This document shows positions 16,175-25,487 of a stretch of 64,000 nucleotides of DNA, piece after piece. Within the stretch, counting starts at the first letter, position 1. Every line of letters begins with the position of its first letter. The stretch is from an uncultured Candidatus Binatia bacterium (GTDB lineage: Bacteria; Desulfobacterota; Binatia; Bin18). Both the position numbers and the translations under genes were made by a program. Under the pieces are notes generated by a model. The model was not told where the DNA came from. It saw nothing but the letters and a program-made list of their open reading frames with translations, and made no database searches. The stretch spans positions 3,777,338 to 3,841,337 of the forward strand of contig OY282457.1 of assembly GCA_958296235.1 (NCBI GenBank). Direction: 5' to 3'.

Positions 16175-19100
16175 TCAGCCAGCGCGTTGAAACACCAGTT
16201 CCGGCACAACTACCTCCCACTTCTCGCATTTGAGAGTGTCCTGGTACTGCGGCTCCGAGTCGGCACGACTCCGCGTCACAACAGCCAGGACTGTTGCGGA
16301 CCGGAGCTGCATGGCGGTCGGCGGCTTATAGCTTTTGGCAAGGCGGCCTACCACGTTTCCGGCGTGGTCCAGCAGCACCCACGGCCGTTGCGTGGTACGC
16401 ACTTGGATTGGGTCGCCTGGTGATAGCGTGGAGATGGCGCGCTGCACCGGATGGTCGGCCTGCTGGCGACCCGCAAAGCCCAGATCGACGTCGCGCAGAC
16501 TGAGCCGCCGATAGTGGGCTGTTATCTCCGGGGTGCGCGGTGGTCGTGCGACCGGGCGGCGCTGCCGCACTGAAGGATGGTCGCTCAAAGCTGCCAACAA
16601 CGAGTGGTGAGGCCCGTCAAAGCAGGTGAGCGACAGGGTCTGTCGGGCGCGAGTCATGGCCACATAGTAGAGGCGGCGCGGGGCGTCTACGTCCTCATTG
16701 TGCCCAGTCCGGTCCCAGCCGCCGTCCAAAACGACTACGTGATCGAACTCCAGCCCCTTGGCGCGATGCGCGGTCAACAGCAACAGGCCACGCTGCCGAC
16801 GGCGTACATCTCGCCCCCACTCCGCCAGCCACTCAATGAAGTAGTCTGATGGGGTTTCCGTGCCACCGGTTTCCAGGGCGTATTCGTCTACGGCTTCTTG
16901 CAGCAGTTCGACCCAGGGGCCAGGAGCTTGGGCGTTCAGCCAGGCGCTGAGGATGGAGCTATCCATAAGGTCGGTTTTGCGCTGGCGCAGCCATGCAAGC
17001 AATGCCTGGACCTCTCGCAGGCGCCAAAAGCTCGGAATCTCCTCGTTCCCCATCTGAACCGGAATGCCATAGACTTCGCAGCCCGCCCGCACCGGCTCCA
17101 GATAGCGCCACTCGCGGGCAATGACGGCGCATGTAGACCAGTCCCAGGCCGGCGTCAGGGCGGACAGACGCTGTAACTCCGCTATTGCGGCCTGTGCCTG
17201 CGAGATCGGGTCACGTCGTATCGGTAAAATCTGCGCCCGTCCGCATGACACGGGGTCCAACTCCTCCCAGACCCCGCCGGGCGGACGCTTGGTGCGTGCC
17301 CGGTCAATGTGGATGGGATGTTCGGATTTCATACGCTGTTTGGCCGGCTCAATGACTGCGTTGGCCGCGGCAATGATGTGAGCCGTGGAGCGGTAATTGT
17401 CCGTCAGAAAGGCCGGCTTGGCCCGATAGTCTGCCTCGAAACGCTTGATAAACTCGACCGATGCGCCGTCGAAGGCGTAGATGTTCTGGTCGTCGTCGCC
17501 CACGGCAAACAGGCTGAGCCTATCGTCCTCGTCGGCCAGGGTACGGCCGGCCAGGGCCGCAATCAACTCATACTGTTCCGAACCGATATCCTGGTATTCA
17601 TCCACGAGTATCCAGCGGAAACCCGCCAGCAGACGCGTCCGCTGCTCATCGGCGTCGTCCGGTGGCAGCCCCTCGCCCCGCAGCAGGGCCACGGCCTGCC
17701 GCAGCACCTCTCGGAACGCATCGTTGTCCAGTCGCTCCGCGCTGCCGCTGAAGCTGGCGCCTACCAGCCGCATGGCGAAGCCGTGGCAGGTGAGCACAGT
17801 CACGCCACGGGCGTCGCCGCCGAGCAGGTCCGCCAGGCGGCGGCGAATTTCCACCGCGGCATGGCGGTTATAGGCCAGGGCGAGGACGCCGCGGGGATTT
17901 TCACGCCGCACGCGCAGTAAGTAGGCGATTCGATGTACCAGCACCCGCGTCTTGCCGGAACCAGGGCCGGCCAGCACCAGTACGTTGGTTTGTTCCCGCT
18001 CGTCAGCGACGATGCGCTGCTGGACGGGACTCTTCAGGCTTTCGACGATGGCCCGCCACGATTCCGGCGTAGTCTGCCGCGCAACCTCCTTGTCGCGGGC
18101 GGGAAGCCAGCGGCGCAAGAAGTCCTGCTGCTTCAGACTGAAATAGTCCACGACCAGATTCAGCGCGTCAGTCATGGTCTGCAAGCCGCGCTGGACATAC
18201 TCCGCTATCACGTGAATCTGAAGTACTTGGTCATCGTAATGGAGCTTGAGCGGCCTGAAGTCAGCGTTGGCGAAGCCGCGCTTATCCTGGCTCAGACAGA
18301 TGGACATGGCCGGCCGGAATATGGCCAGCCCCTTGTTGAGGCGGATGACTTCCTGCTCGTGCAACCACAGCAGGGCGCGGTCCAGCAGCTTTTCGGGCTG
18401 TCGGACCCTGGTCTTCAATTCCAGGTCGGACCGGATCGTGTTTAACAGTTTTCCAAGCGTTGTTTCGACCAACAGGTCTGTACCCCGACTCCCTGGGGGC
18501 AGGCGGTCGAGCAGATGTTGCAGCAATGCCTGTGCCGCGGCGCGGCGTAGTTCTGCCGTCTCCACCAGCGCAGTCCACTCGCGCTGAAGCGTGATCTGTA
18601 CGGCCTCCCGACCCAGGCCGCGCAAGCCCAGGCTGCCCTTGCCACCCTCCTCGTTGCGTCCATCCAGGGCAAGACTGCGCAGAAGGCGTACCACGCGTTC
18701 CGGCAGGGCATGAGTGTGGCCGGCGTCCTTGAGGCGTTGGGTAGCGACGCGCACATGCAGTGTCGAGGTGTCGTCTTTTCCCATATCCGGGGCTGCTTCC
18801 CGCAGGATGTCGATCAGAGCGATCTCCAGGTTTGCAGCCTCGTCAAAGCGTTTTGGCGACGCCCGCTGGACGCCCGCGTGTACAAAGGCAGTCAACGCGG
18901 TATCGTTGTTGGCGATCCCCAGCCGCTCCAGGTCGTGCAGGCCGCGGCGCACCTGTTCCGCCGGCAACCCGCAAGCCCCCATCATCTCATCGGTGGAGAT
19001 GCCTTCGTCGGGGTCTGCGTCAATCAAGGTTTCGGTCATGGCCAACAGCCGGTTGCGGTAGTCGTCCGTGACGGTTGCCTTTGTGAGCCTGGCGCGGGCT

Positions 19101-21304
19101 TCCTCCATTGAACCTACCCGCAGGGAGGACGGGAATATCTGCACGTGGTCTTCTTCACGAGTCAATAATTCCGCTTCCTCCAGCCAGGAGACGGCGGTGC
19201 GCACGCGCGTATCGTCGGTCACGGAGTCGCGCTCGAACGCGGCGTCCTCGTCCTCGCCGAGTATCTCTCCCGCGGTGGCAACGACTTGGCCGCCCAGACG
19301 CTTCTTGCGATCCAGACTGCGCAGCGCCTTCAGGATGGCGTGGATTTCTCGCCGGGTCAGTCGAGAGCGAGCGGACATGCCGAACTGTCGCTCTACGTCA
19401 TCCGTTGTGTAGAGCAGCACGCAGCGGGCTGTTTCTCGGTCGCGTCCGGCCCGGCCGGCTTCCTGTACATAGTTTTCCAGCGAACCGGGGATATCGGCGT
19501 GAATCACCAGCCGCACATCCGGTTTGTCGATACCCATGCCAAAGGCGTTGGTGGCGACGATTACCCGGATATCGCCGCGGATGAACTGCTGCTGCACGGT
19601 CTTCTTGGTCTCCGGTTTCAAGAGGGCGTGGAAGTGAGCTGCGGCGATGTTCTTGTGACATAGATAGTGGGCGATATCTTCGGTTTGGCGGCGCGTGGCG
19701 CAGTATACGATGGCTCCGCCGAGCGTGCCTGACGGCAGGTCTGTGGTCAGGAGTTGATGGATATGGGCGAACTTTTCGCCGCCCGTTGTCGGCACTACCG
19801 CAAATTCCAGGTTGGTGCGTTGAGCTCCGCCGTCAAAAACAGTGAGATCAACGCCGAGCTTGTCACGGAAGTGGATGCGGATGTCTGCTTGCACATCGGG
19901 TTTGGCTGTTGCCGTCAGGCATAATACCTGGCCGTCGGGGGCTTTCTCGCGGATGAAGCGCGCCACGTAGCGGTAGTCGGGCCGGAAGTCGTGGCCCCAG
20001 CGCGACAGGCAATGCGCCTCGTCCAGCACCCAGGTGCCGACCTCGCGCTGCTCAAGGGCCCGACGCACGGCCCTGCTCCGTAATTGCTCGGGTGAGACGA
20101 TGAGGATGCTGGCATCGCCCAGGCGCACCCGGTCCAGGGCTGCGGACCGCTCGGGCATGGACAACAGGCCGTTGATGGTCACGCCGGACACGACCCCATT
20201 GGCTTCCAGGCCGGCAACTTGGTCTGCCATAAGCGCCACCAGCGGCGAGATGACCACGGTCAGCGCACCAGTCTTGTCGTATCGGGACAGGGCCGGGATT
20301 TGATAGCACAGCGACTTGCCGGTGCCGGTCGGCAAAATGCCCAACACGTGCTGTCCGGCCATGACCGCCTCGACAATGGACTGTTGCATGGGCCGGCCGT
20401 CCCCGTCGCTGGGCTCTGGACGAAAGTTCGTAAAACCGAACCAGCGCGTGAGTTCCTTGCGTGCGTCGTGCCGTTCCCGGCACCAGCCGCAGTCGGGACT
20501 GTTGCAGGCCATGTCCCGCAAGCGGCGCACCAGCGTTCCAGCTTCGGGGAACTGACGCTGCACCCAGGGCGGCATGACCGAGTTGCCGCCAGACACGGAC
20601 AGCCAAGCCAGTGCGTAGGCCAGTCCCCAGCCGTTGCCGGCAGTATCCGCCAGGACTTCTCGCAGCACCTCGCGGCTCTGGATGAGACAGGTTATACCGG
20701 TGAGCCGCGCGCGGATCGCAGCGTATGCGTCAGCGTGGGCCGGCCGGGCCGCCCGCCGCAGGGCCGCGAAAAAGGCGTTGAAGCCGGCCCCGGCGGTGTC
20801 CGTGCCGCTCAGCCAGTGCCAGGCGGTCAGCAAGCCGGGGTCTGCCGCAGCTAGCGCCTTTTGCTGATCGTTAAAAACTTGCAAGGAGAGTCGGGCGTCC
20901 AGTTCCGGGTCGTTCACCCGCCCACGTTTGAGTTGACCATCCTGATAGTGCTTGACCAAGTGGTGATAGGGATGGCGGGGGAAGGCCAGAGGATTGAGCC
21001 GCAAGGTATCCACCACCGGCAGGCGCAGTAGCCGCAGATCGGGATTTGCCGCGGTCAGATGGGGCAGGTCGAAAGCGATGAGATTATGGCCCAGCAGATA
21101 ATCCGCGCCACTGGCGAATGTATCCAGATTTGTCAGTGCCGCGGCCAAGTCGCCGCCGCGAAACGTCATGGATTGGCCGCTACGTGCGCGTACCGCGCCA
21201 AAGGCATGGATGCGGTTGTCGTGCCGTCCGACTTCAAGGTCTATTGCGAGAAAGTCCGCGGAAAGGTGGTCGGTGGAGCGGTCAGCAGGGGGACGTGAGG
21301 TCAT
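16175..21304 (-). CDS. Giant DEDD exonuclease - RecQ helicase - UvrD/Rep helicase fusion protein
   Basis: A product of about 1,709 aa with three nucleic-acid enzymes in one chain. Residues about 17-150 are a DnaQ/RNase-D-like 3'-5' exonuclease: FLAIDLEVG holds the Asp-x-Glu, HNLIAFDLPHL the second Asp, and VNDPELDARLS the terminal region. A CxxxxCGWC-type cluster precedes the RecQ superfamily-2 helicase, which has Walker A PTGTGKSLCYQIPALSR near 330, DEAHCLSRWGHDFRPDY near 428 and QEAGRAGRDRE. A superfamily-1 UvrD/Rep helicase follows with AGPGSGKTRVLVHRIAYLL near 1115, VDEYQDI near 1233, AHRAKGLEFDHVVVLDGGW near 1513 and VAMTRARQTLS near 1548. The C-terminal 130 residues are unassigned. The start at 21304 is provisional (weak ribosome site; the frame extends to 21373). 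It stands alone between a convergent LLM gene and a CMD gene. Role in repair or phage defence is an inference. Confidence 0.88.
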   Translation of the reverse strand: MTSRPPADRSTDHLSADFLAIDLEVGRHDNRIHAFGAVRARSGQSMTFRGGDLAAALTNLDTFASGADYLLGHNLIAFDLPHLTAANPDLRLLRLPVVDTLRLNPLAFPRHPYHHLVKHYQDGQLKRGRVNDPELDARLSLQVFNDQQKALAAADPGLLTAWHWLSGTDTAGAGFNAFFAALRRAARPAHADAYAAIRARLTGITCLIQSREVLREVLADTAGNGWGLAYALAWLSVSGGNSVMPPWVQRQFPEAGTLVRRLRDMACNSPDCGWCRERHDARKELTRWFGFTNFRPEPSDGDGRPMQQSIVEAVMAGQHVLGILPTGTGKSLCYQIPALSRYDKTGALTVVISPLVALMADQVAGLEANGVVSGVTINGLLSMPERSAALDRVRLGDASILIVSPEQLRSRAVRRALEQREVGTWVLDEAHCLSRWGHDFRPDYRYVARFIREKAPDGQVLCLTATAKPDVQADIRIHFRDKLGVDLTVFDGGAQRTNLEFAVVPTTGGEKFAHIHQLLTTDLPSGTLGGAIVYCATRRQTEDIAHYLCHKNIAAAHFHALLKPETKKTVQQQFIRGDIRVIVATNAFGMGIDKPDVRLVIHADIPGSLENYVQEAGRAGRDRETARCVLLYTTDDVERQFGMSARSRLTRREIHAILKALRSLDRKKRLGGQVVATAGEILGEDEDAAFERDSVTDDTRVRTAVSWLEEAELLTREEDHVQIFPSSLRVGSMEEARARLTKATVTDDYRNRLLAMTETLIDADPDEGISTDEMMGACGLPAEQVRRGLHDLERLGIANNDTALTAFVHAGVQRASPKRFDEAANLEIALIDILREAAPDMGKDDTSTLHVRVATQRLKDAGHTHALPERVVRLLRSLALDGRNEEGGKGSLGLRGLGREAVQITLQREWTALVETAELRRAAAQALLQHLLDRLPPGSRGTDLLVETTLGKLLNTIRSDLELKTRVRQPEKLLDRALLWLHEQEVIRLNKGLAIFRPAMSICLSQDKRGFANADFRPLKLHYDDQVLQIHVIAEYVQRGLQTMTDALNLVVDYFSLKQQDFLRRWLPARDKEVARQTTPESWRAIVESLKSPVQQRIVADEREQTNVLVLAGPGSGKTRVLVHRIAYLLRVRRENPRGVLALAYNRHAAVEIRRRLADLLGGDARGVTVLTCHGFAMRLVGASFSGSAERLDNDAFREVLRQAVALLRGEGLPPDDADEQRTRLLAGFRWILVDEYQDIGSEQYELIAALAGRTLADEDDRLSLFAVGDDDQNIYAFDGASVEFIKRFEADYRAKPAFLTDNYRSTAHIIAAANAVIEPAKQRMKSEHPIHIDRARTKRPPGGVWEELDPVSCGRAQILPIRRDPISQAQAAIAELQRLSALTPAWDWSTCAVIAREWRYLEPVRAGCEVYGIPVQMGNEEIPSFWRLREVQALLAWLRQRKTDLMDSSILSAWLNAQAPGPWVELLQEAVDEYALETGGTETPSDYFIEWLAEWGRDVRRRQRGLLLLTAHRAKGLEFDHVVVLDGGWDRTGHNEDVDAPRRLYYVAMTRARQTLSLTCFDGPHHSLLAALSDHPSVRQRRPVARPPRTPEITAHYRRLSLRDVDLGFAGRQQADHPVQRAISTLSPGDPIQVRTTQRPWVLLDHAGNVVGRLAKSYKPPTAMQLRSATVLAVVTRSRADSEPQYQDTLKCEKWEVVVPELVFQRAG

Positions 21305-21335
21305 GGGGCTGGCGAACGGGCAGATGCGCCGTTCT

Positions 21336-21887
21336 TTAGAAGCCGGCAACGCCGGCGTCCAGTTGGACGCCAAAGGAATTGAGCGCCATGGACACCATAT
21401 TGTACTGGCCGACGGTGAAGACCACGTCCATGAGCTGCTGGGTCGTATAGCGCTCGCTCAGGGCCGCCCAGGTTTCGTCACTGATGAACGCGTCCGCGTG
21501 CAGTTCGTCCGCGGCGCGCAGCAGGCTGGCGTCAAACGGCTCCCAGCCGTCCGCGTCCGGGCCGGCTTTAATCCGCGCGATTTCTTCGTCCGTCAGCCCG
21601 GCTTCTCTACCGAAAATCACGTGCTGGCCCCATTCGTATTCGGCCTGACACAGCCAGCCGATACGCAATATCAATAACTCGCGTTCTCTGGGGACCAAGG
21701 CCGAGGTCTCGCCCATGATGTGGTAGGCCCAGACCTGAAACTTTTTCGAGGCTTCCCAGTGCCGAGCCAGAGTGCCAATTACATTGTACACCCGTCCCTC
21801 ACGAGAGCGGGGCTCCAGTGTCTCGCGTTGTTCGTCCGTCCATTCGTCTGCGGTGAGTGGGGTGATGCGGGGCTGTGAGAGTTTCAT
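21336..21887 (-). CDS. Carboxymuconolactone decarboxylase/AhpD-like protein
   Basis: A 183-aa CMD-family protein. RERELLILRIGWLCQAEYEW then GQHVIFGREAGLTDEEIARI is the characteristic helix-turn-helix of the family, with the EWxxH His probably in the active site. The AhpD CxxC is replaced, so peroxidase activity is unlikely. The ATG at 21887 is preceded by GAGAAAGAG; a codon-8 alternative lies at 21908. It is separated from the upstream amidohydrolase gene by a perfect 11-bp hairpin, so co-transcription with it is unlikely. Confidence 0.87.
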   Translation of the reverse strand: MKLSQPRITPLTADEWTDEQRETLEPRSREGRVYNVIGTLARHWEASKKFQVWAYHIMGETSALVPRERELLILRIGWLCQAEYEWGQHVIFGREAGLTDEEIARIKAGPDADGWEPFDASLLRAADELHADAFISDETWAALSERYTTQQLMDVVFTVGQYNMVSMALNSFGVQLDAGVAGF

Positions 21888-21913
21888 ATCGTTCTCTTTC
21901 TCTAGCAAGTATA

Positions 21914-21943
21914 ACCAGGCCGAGAGTGTCCCCTCGGCCTGGT
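21914..21943 (-). terminator. Perfect 11-bp hairpin between amidohydrolase and CMD genes
   Basis: ACCAGGCCGAG (21914-21924) pairs exactly with CTCGGCCTGGT (21933-21943) across an 8-base loop. On the minus strand it follows the stop of the amidohydrolase gene (21977) by 33 bases and is followed by ATACTTGCTA, a weak U-rich tail. Likely a terminator for the upstream gene, or a leader structure of the CMD gene. Confidence 0.6.
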
Positions 21944-21976
21944 CTCTCTATGGCAGGTATCAACAACGGCGCTGTT

Positions 21977-23089
21977 TTACTCCAAGCCGTACACGCGCGC
22001 CGCAGTGTCATGCACGATCTTGCGCAACTCCTCATCGGGCAGCATGCCCAGACGCTTGTTGACGATCTCCCGCGAGCGCGGAAAGGTTGCCGCGGTATGC
22101 GGATAGTCGGACGACCACATGGTGTTGTCCGGGCCGTAGCGATGGAGCGAATCCACGAACACCGGATCGGCGATAAAGGTCGCGTACACCTGACGCTTAA
22201 CATAGTCACTGGCGCGCATCGGCAGGTCCATATTGCCGAGTGCGCCCAAGCGGCGCTGCACGATGTCGAGCCGATACATCAAATAGGCCATCCAGCCGAC
22301 GTCGTTTTCCGCGGAGACAATTTTCAGGCCGGGAAACTTTTCAAGCACGCCGCCATAGACCATCTCGGAAATCGAGCGCTCAATCTGGTGGTGGAGGGTC
22401 GCCAGGGACAGGAGGAAACCCTTGCCGCTCGCCTGGTTTGCGCCCGTGCCGCTCCGGGCCGTGAGAATGTGGAGGGAGAGCGGCATATTGAGGTCCTGGG
22501 CGGCCGCCCAAAACGGCTCATAGTCGGGATGACTATAGGGCCGGTCGTCCGGCGGTTCGGCCCAGATCATAGCGCCCCGCATGTCCTGTTTGGCGATGCG
22601 TTGCAGTTCGTCCACGGCCAGTGGAATGTCTTCCAGCGTGATCAGACCCAACGGGACGAGGCGTTTCGAGTCGTAGCTGCAATACTCGGTGGCCCAGTCG
22701 TTAAAGGCGCGAAAGCAGGAATAGCGCAATTCCGCATCGTCCAAGCCGAACAGCGGCATCCCCATAGAGGTATAAATGACCTCCGCCCGGACACCGTCAC
22801 GATCCTGGTCCGCGATCCGATAGGCCGGGTCCCAGACGCTTTTGGGGGCTTCGTCAAACCCCTTTTTGTTGTGTGCCGGCAGTTCCGGTGACGGCACGCC
22901 CGCGCCAAAGAAGCCGGCGACTGACATGGGGGTGATATTCTCACACACGAACCATTCCCCGGCGCGGCCGTTCAACCCCTTGACGGTGCGCGGGGCGCGG
23001 TCGCGAAACTTTTTATCCATGCGCTCGGCCCACATGCCGGGCGGCTCGACGAAATGGGAGTCGGCGGAAATGAGTGTATACTCTGACAT
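21977..23089 (-). CDS. Amidohydrolase family protein (PF04909 type)
   Basis: A 370-aa metal-dependent hydrolase. SADSHFVEPPGMWAERM is the N-terminal metal strand, a His lies in MPLSLHILTAR near 210, SAENDVGWMAYLMYRLD near 260, and the last Asp is in MWSSDYPHTAATFP near 325. It starts at 23089 behind AAGGAGGGAACGC. It shares clear motif similarity with the 60851-61984 protein (both have SADSH.xEPP and GW.A.yvxRLD), more than with the 6692-7810 copy. It is divergent from the N-acyl-D-amino-acid deacylase gene. Confidence 0.9.
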   Translation of the reverse strand: MSEYTLISADSHFVEPPGMWAERMDKKFRDRAPRTVKGLNGRAGEWFVCENITPMSVAGFFGAGVPSPELPAHNKKGFDEAPKSVWDPAYRIADQDRDGVRAEVIYTSMGMPLFGLDDAELRYSCFRAFNDWATEYCSYDSKRLVPLGLITLEDIPLAVDELQRIAKQDMRGAMIWAEPPDDRPYSHPDYEPFWAAAQDLNMPLSLHILTARSGTGANQASGKGFLLSLATLHHQIERSISEMVYGGVLEKFPGLKIVSAENDVGWMAYLMYRLDIVQRRLGALGNMDLPMRASDYVKRQVYATFIADPVFVDSLHRYGPDNTMWSSDYPHTAATFPRSREIVNKRLGMLPDEELRKIVHDTAARVYGLE

Positions 23090-23196
23090 GAGCGTTCCCT
23101 CCTTACTGCTTGCTCTTCGTTGTGCATACTCTACGTCACATCCGGCCGGTTTTCCATGCCTTGCTTTTGCGCTTTCGCCTCGTTTATAGAAGGAGC

Positions 23197-24906
23197 ATGC
23201 CATACGATCTGATTATCAAAAACGGGACGCTTATTGACGGTTCGGGACTGCCCCGCTTTCAGGCCGACGTCGGTATCAGCCACGGAAAAATCGCGGCCAT
23301 CGGCAGAATCCGCGCCAGGGCGCGCGAGGTGATTGACGCCGAGGGGCATGTGGTTGCTCCGGGCTTTGTCGATGCGCACACCCATATGGATGCCCAGGTG
23401 TTCTGGGACCCGCTGGGGACGTGTTCCTGTTGGCACGGTGTCACCAGTGTGGTGATGGGGAATTGTGGTTTTTCTCTCGCCCCGTGCGCCGAGCGGGACA
23501 AACTGCTGGTGATGCGTAATCTTGAACGGGCAGAAGATATTGCCCCGGAAGCAATGGAAGCCGGCATTCCGTGGAGCTGGACCACCTACCCGGAATATCT
23601 GGATGCGGTTGAGGCGCTGCCCAAGGGGATTAACTATGCCGCCTATATCGGGCACTCCGCGCTACGGACCCATGTCATGGGTGAGCGCGCGTTTACGCAC
23701 GAAGCCAGCCCGACGGACCTGGAGGCCATGCAGCGCGAAGTGCGGGCCGCTATTCAGGCCGGCGCTATCGGACTGAGCACTTCACGCACCCACAACCATC
23801 AGACGCCGGACGGTCAACCGGTTGCCAGCCGGCTGGCGACCTGGGAGGAGGTACGCCAACTGGTGGGCGTTATGGGTGAGCTGAACGCCGGTGTGTTTGA
23901 AATTGCCAACGAAGACGCCCGGTTCGACCCCGAACGGATTGATGAGTATCTGGGCCGACTCAAAGCGCTGGCCGTTGACACCGGCGTGCCGGTCACGTTT
24001 GGCATGTTCAGCAGCCGCCAGGCGCCAAACATGTGGCAGCCGTTCTTTGCCCTGGCCGATGAAACCGCCGCGGCGGGCGGGCGGATGTTCATCCAGGTGC
24101 ATAGTCGCCCGCTGAATGTCGTGCTGTCATTCGAGACGGCCACGCCGTTCGATACCTTGCCCGTGTGGGGCGATATCAGAAAACTCCCCTTAGCCGCCCA
24201 GGAAGCCGCGCTGCGAAATCCAGAAACCCGTCAGAAACTGATTGAAGCCGTCCGCCACAGGCCGCGCAGCCCGCACAAGGGGGTCGGCGCAGAGCCGCGC
24301 GCGGCGAATTTTAAGTGGCTGTTTGTCATGGACTCTGCCACTCCACCGTATCGTTCAATCGCCGAGATGGCTGACGAGCGTCAGCAAGACCCGGTCGCCG
24401 TGTTTATCGATCTGGCCCTGGAAAAAGGCTTGAAACAATTTTTTCTGCAACCGCTCGTCAACCACAACCAAGAGCATGTGTTGGAAATGATGCGGCACCC
24501 GCGCTCGGTCATCACGTTTTCAGATTCCGGCGCGCATGTCTCCCAGATCATGGACTCCTCACTCCAAACCCATGTCCTCGGCCACTGGGTTCGGGAGCAA
24601 CAGGCGCTGCCCTTGGAAGAGGCCGTGCGACAGTTGAGTTTCGTGCCGGCCTCTCACTGGGGTCTGAGCGGACGAGGGTTGTTGCGTGAGGGCTGGAACG
24701 CGGATGTGGTGATCTTTGATCCCCAGACCGTCGCGCCGCAATTACCGGAAGTCGTCTACGATCTGCCGGCTGGCGCGAAGCGACTCAGGCAACAGGCGAC
24801 GGGCTTTCTCGCCACCGTTGTGAATGGCGAGACGGTCTTGCGTCACAACGAACACACAGGCGCCTTGCCCGGTCGGTTACTGCGCGGACCGCGGGCCTCC
24901 GGTTAA
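23197..24906 (+). CDS. N-acyl-D-amino-acid deacylase/D-aminoacylase-like amidohydrolase
   Basis: A 569-aa protein of the cyclic-amidohydrolase group. The N-terminal beta domain has IIKNGTLIDGSGLPRFQADV. VVAPGFVDAHTHMDAQVFWD carries the HxH metal motif, TSVVMGNCGFSLAPC holds a Cys seen in D-aminoacylases as a metal ligand, and SALRTHVMG is the next strand. The end (LLREGWNADVVIFDPQTV) is the usual C-terminal beta return. The ATG at 23197 follows AGAAGGAG closely. Substrate is likely an N-acylated or cyclic amino-acid derivative. Related enzymes degrade D-amino-acid amides or hydantoins. Confidence 0.88.
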   Translation: MPYDLIIKNGTLIDGSGLPRFQADVGISHGKIAAIGRIRARAREVIDAEGHVVAPGFVDAHTHMDAQVFWDPLGTCSCWHGVTSVVMGNCGFSLAPCAERDKLLVMRNLERAEDIAPEAMEAGIPWSWTTYPEYLDAVEALPKGINYAAYIGHSALRTHVMGERAFTHEASPTDLEAMQREVRAAIQAGAIGLSTSRTHNHQTPDGQPVASRLATWEEVRQLVGVMGELNAGVFEIANEDARFDPERIDEYLGRLKALAVDTGVPVTFGMFSSRQAPNMWQPFFALADETAAAGGRMFIQVHSRPLNVVLSFETATPFDTLPVWGDIRKLPLAAQEAALRNPETRQKLIEAVRHRPRSPHKGVGAEPRAANFKWLFVMDSATPPYRSIAEMADERQQDPVAVFIDLALEKGLKQFFLQPLVNHNQEHVLEMMRHPRSVITFSDSGAHVSQIMDSSLQTHVLGHWVREQQALPLEEAVRQLSFVPASHWGLSGRGLLREGWNADVVIFDPQTVAPQLPEVVYDLPAGAKRLRQQATGFLATVVNGETVLRHNEHTGALPGRLLRGPRASG

Positions 24907-24944
24907 AACCTGACAGGGCTGGGCGGCCGTTTTGTGAGGCGAGT

Positions 24945-25382
24945 ATGGAAATACTGGAATTTATCGCCATCCTTGCCTGCTCGGTTTTTGCTGGCGCGGC
25001 GATTTATATTACTGTGGTGGAGCACCCGGCCCGCCTCGCCTGTGGAACGGCACTCGCCGCCACTGTTTTTGGGCCGAGCTATAAGCGCGCCGCAGTCATG
25101 CAGGCTGCTCTCGCGCTTCTCGCCACACTGGCAGGCGTTGCGGTAGCGATAAACGAGGGGGCCGGGCTCTGGTTCGTGGGGGCCTGCCTCATCTTCCTCG
25201 TTGTGCCGTTCACTTTCTTAGGCATCATGCCGACGAACAAGCAACTGCTTGACCCAGAGCGCGACCGCGCCTCAGAAGAAACCCAGGTGTTGCTTGAGAA
25301 GTGGGGCAGACTGCATGCTGTCCGCAGCGTTTCCAGTTTTGCCGCGTCAATCCTGTATGTATATCTTGGTGTGACAACCTGA
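24945..25382 (+). CDS. DUF1772 (anthrone-oxygenase-like) membrane protein
   Basis: A 145-aa protein with four predicted membrane segments: IAILACSVFAGAAIYITVV, AVMQAALALLATLAGVAVAI, FVGACLIFLVVPFTFLGIM and SFAASILYVYLG. VVEHPAR in the first loop and IMPTNKQLLDP after the third segment are hallmarks of DUF1772, a family that also contains fungal anthrone oxygenases. It follows the deacylase gene by 38 bases and may be in its operon. Activity in bacteria is not known to me. Confidence 0.85.
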   Translation: MEILEFIAILACSVFAGAAIYITVVEHPARLACGTALAATVFGPSYKRAAVMQAALALLATLAGVAVAINEGAGLWFVGACLIFLVVPFTFLGIMPTNKQLLDPERDRASEETQVLLEKWGRLHAVRSVSSFAASILYVYLGVTT

Positions 25383-25487
25383 CCGTAAGTCCTGATTTTG
25401 ACCCTACCCTTCCCCCTGCTACGTCAACATACAGGGGCGAGGATTCCTCTTGTCTGGAGCCCTGCACAAACGCATCTGCAAACCGCT

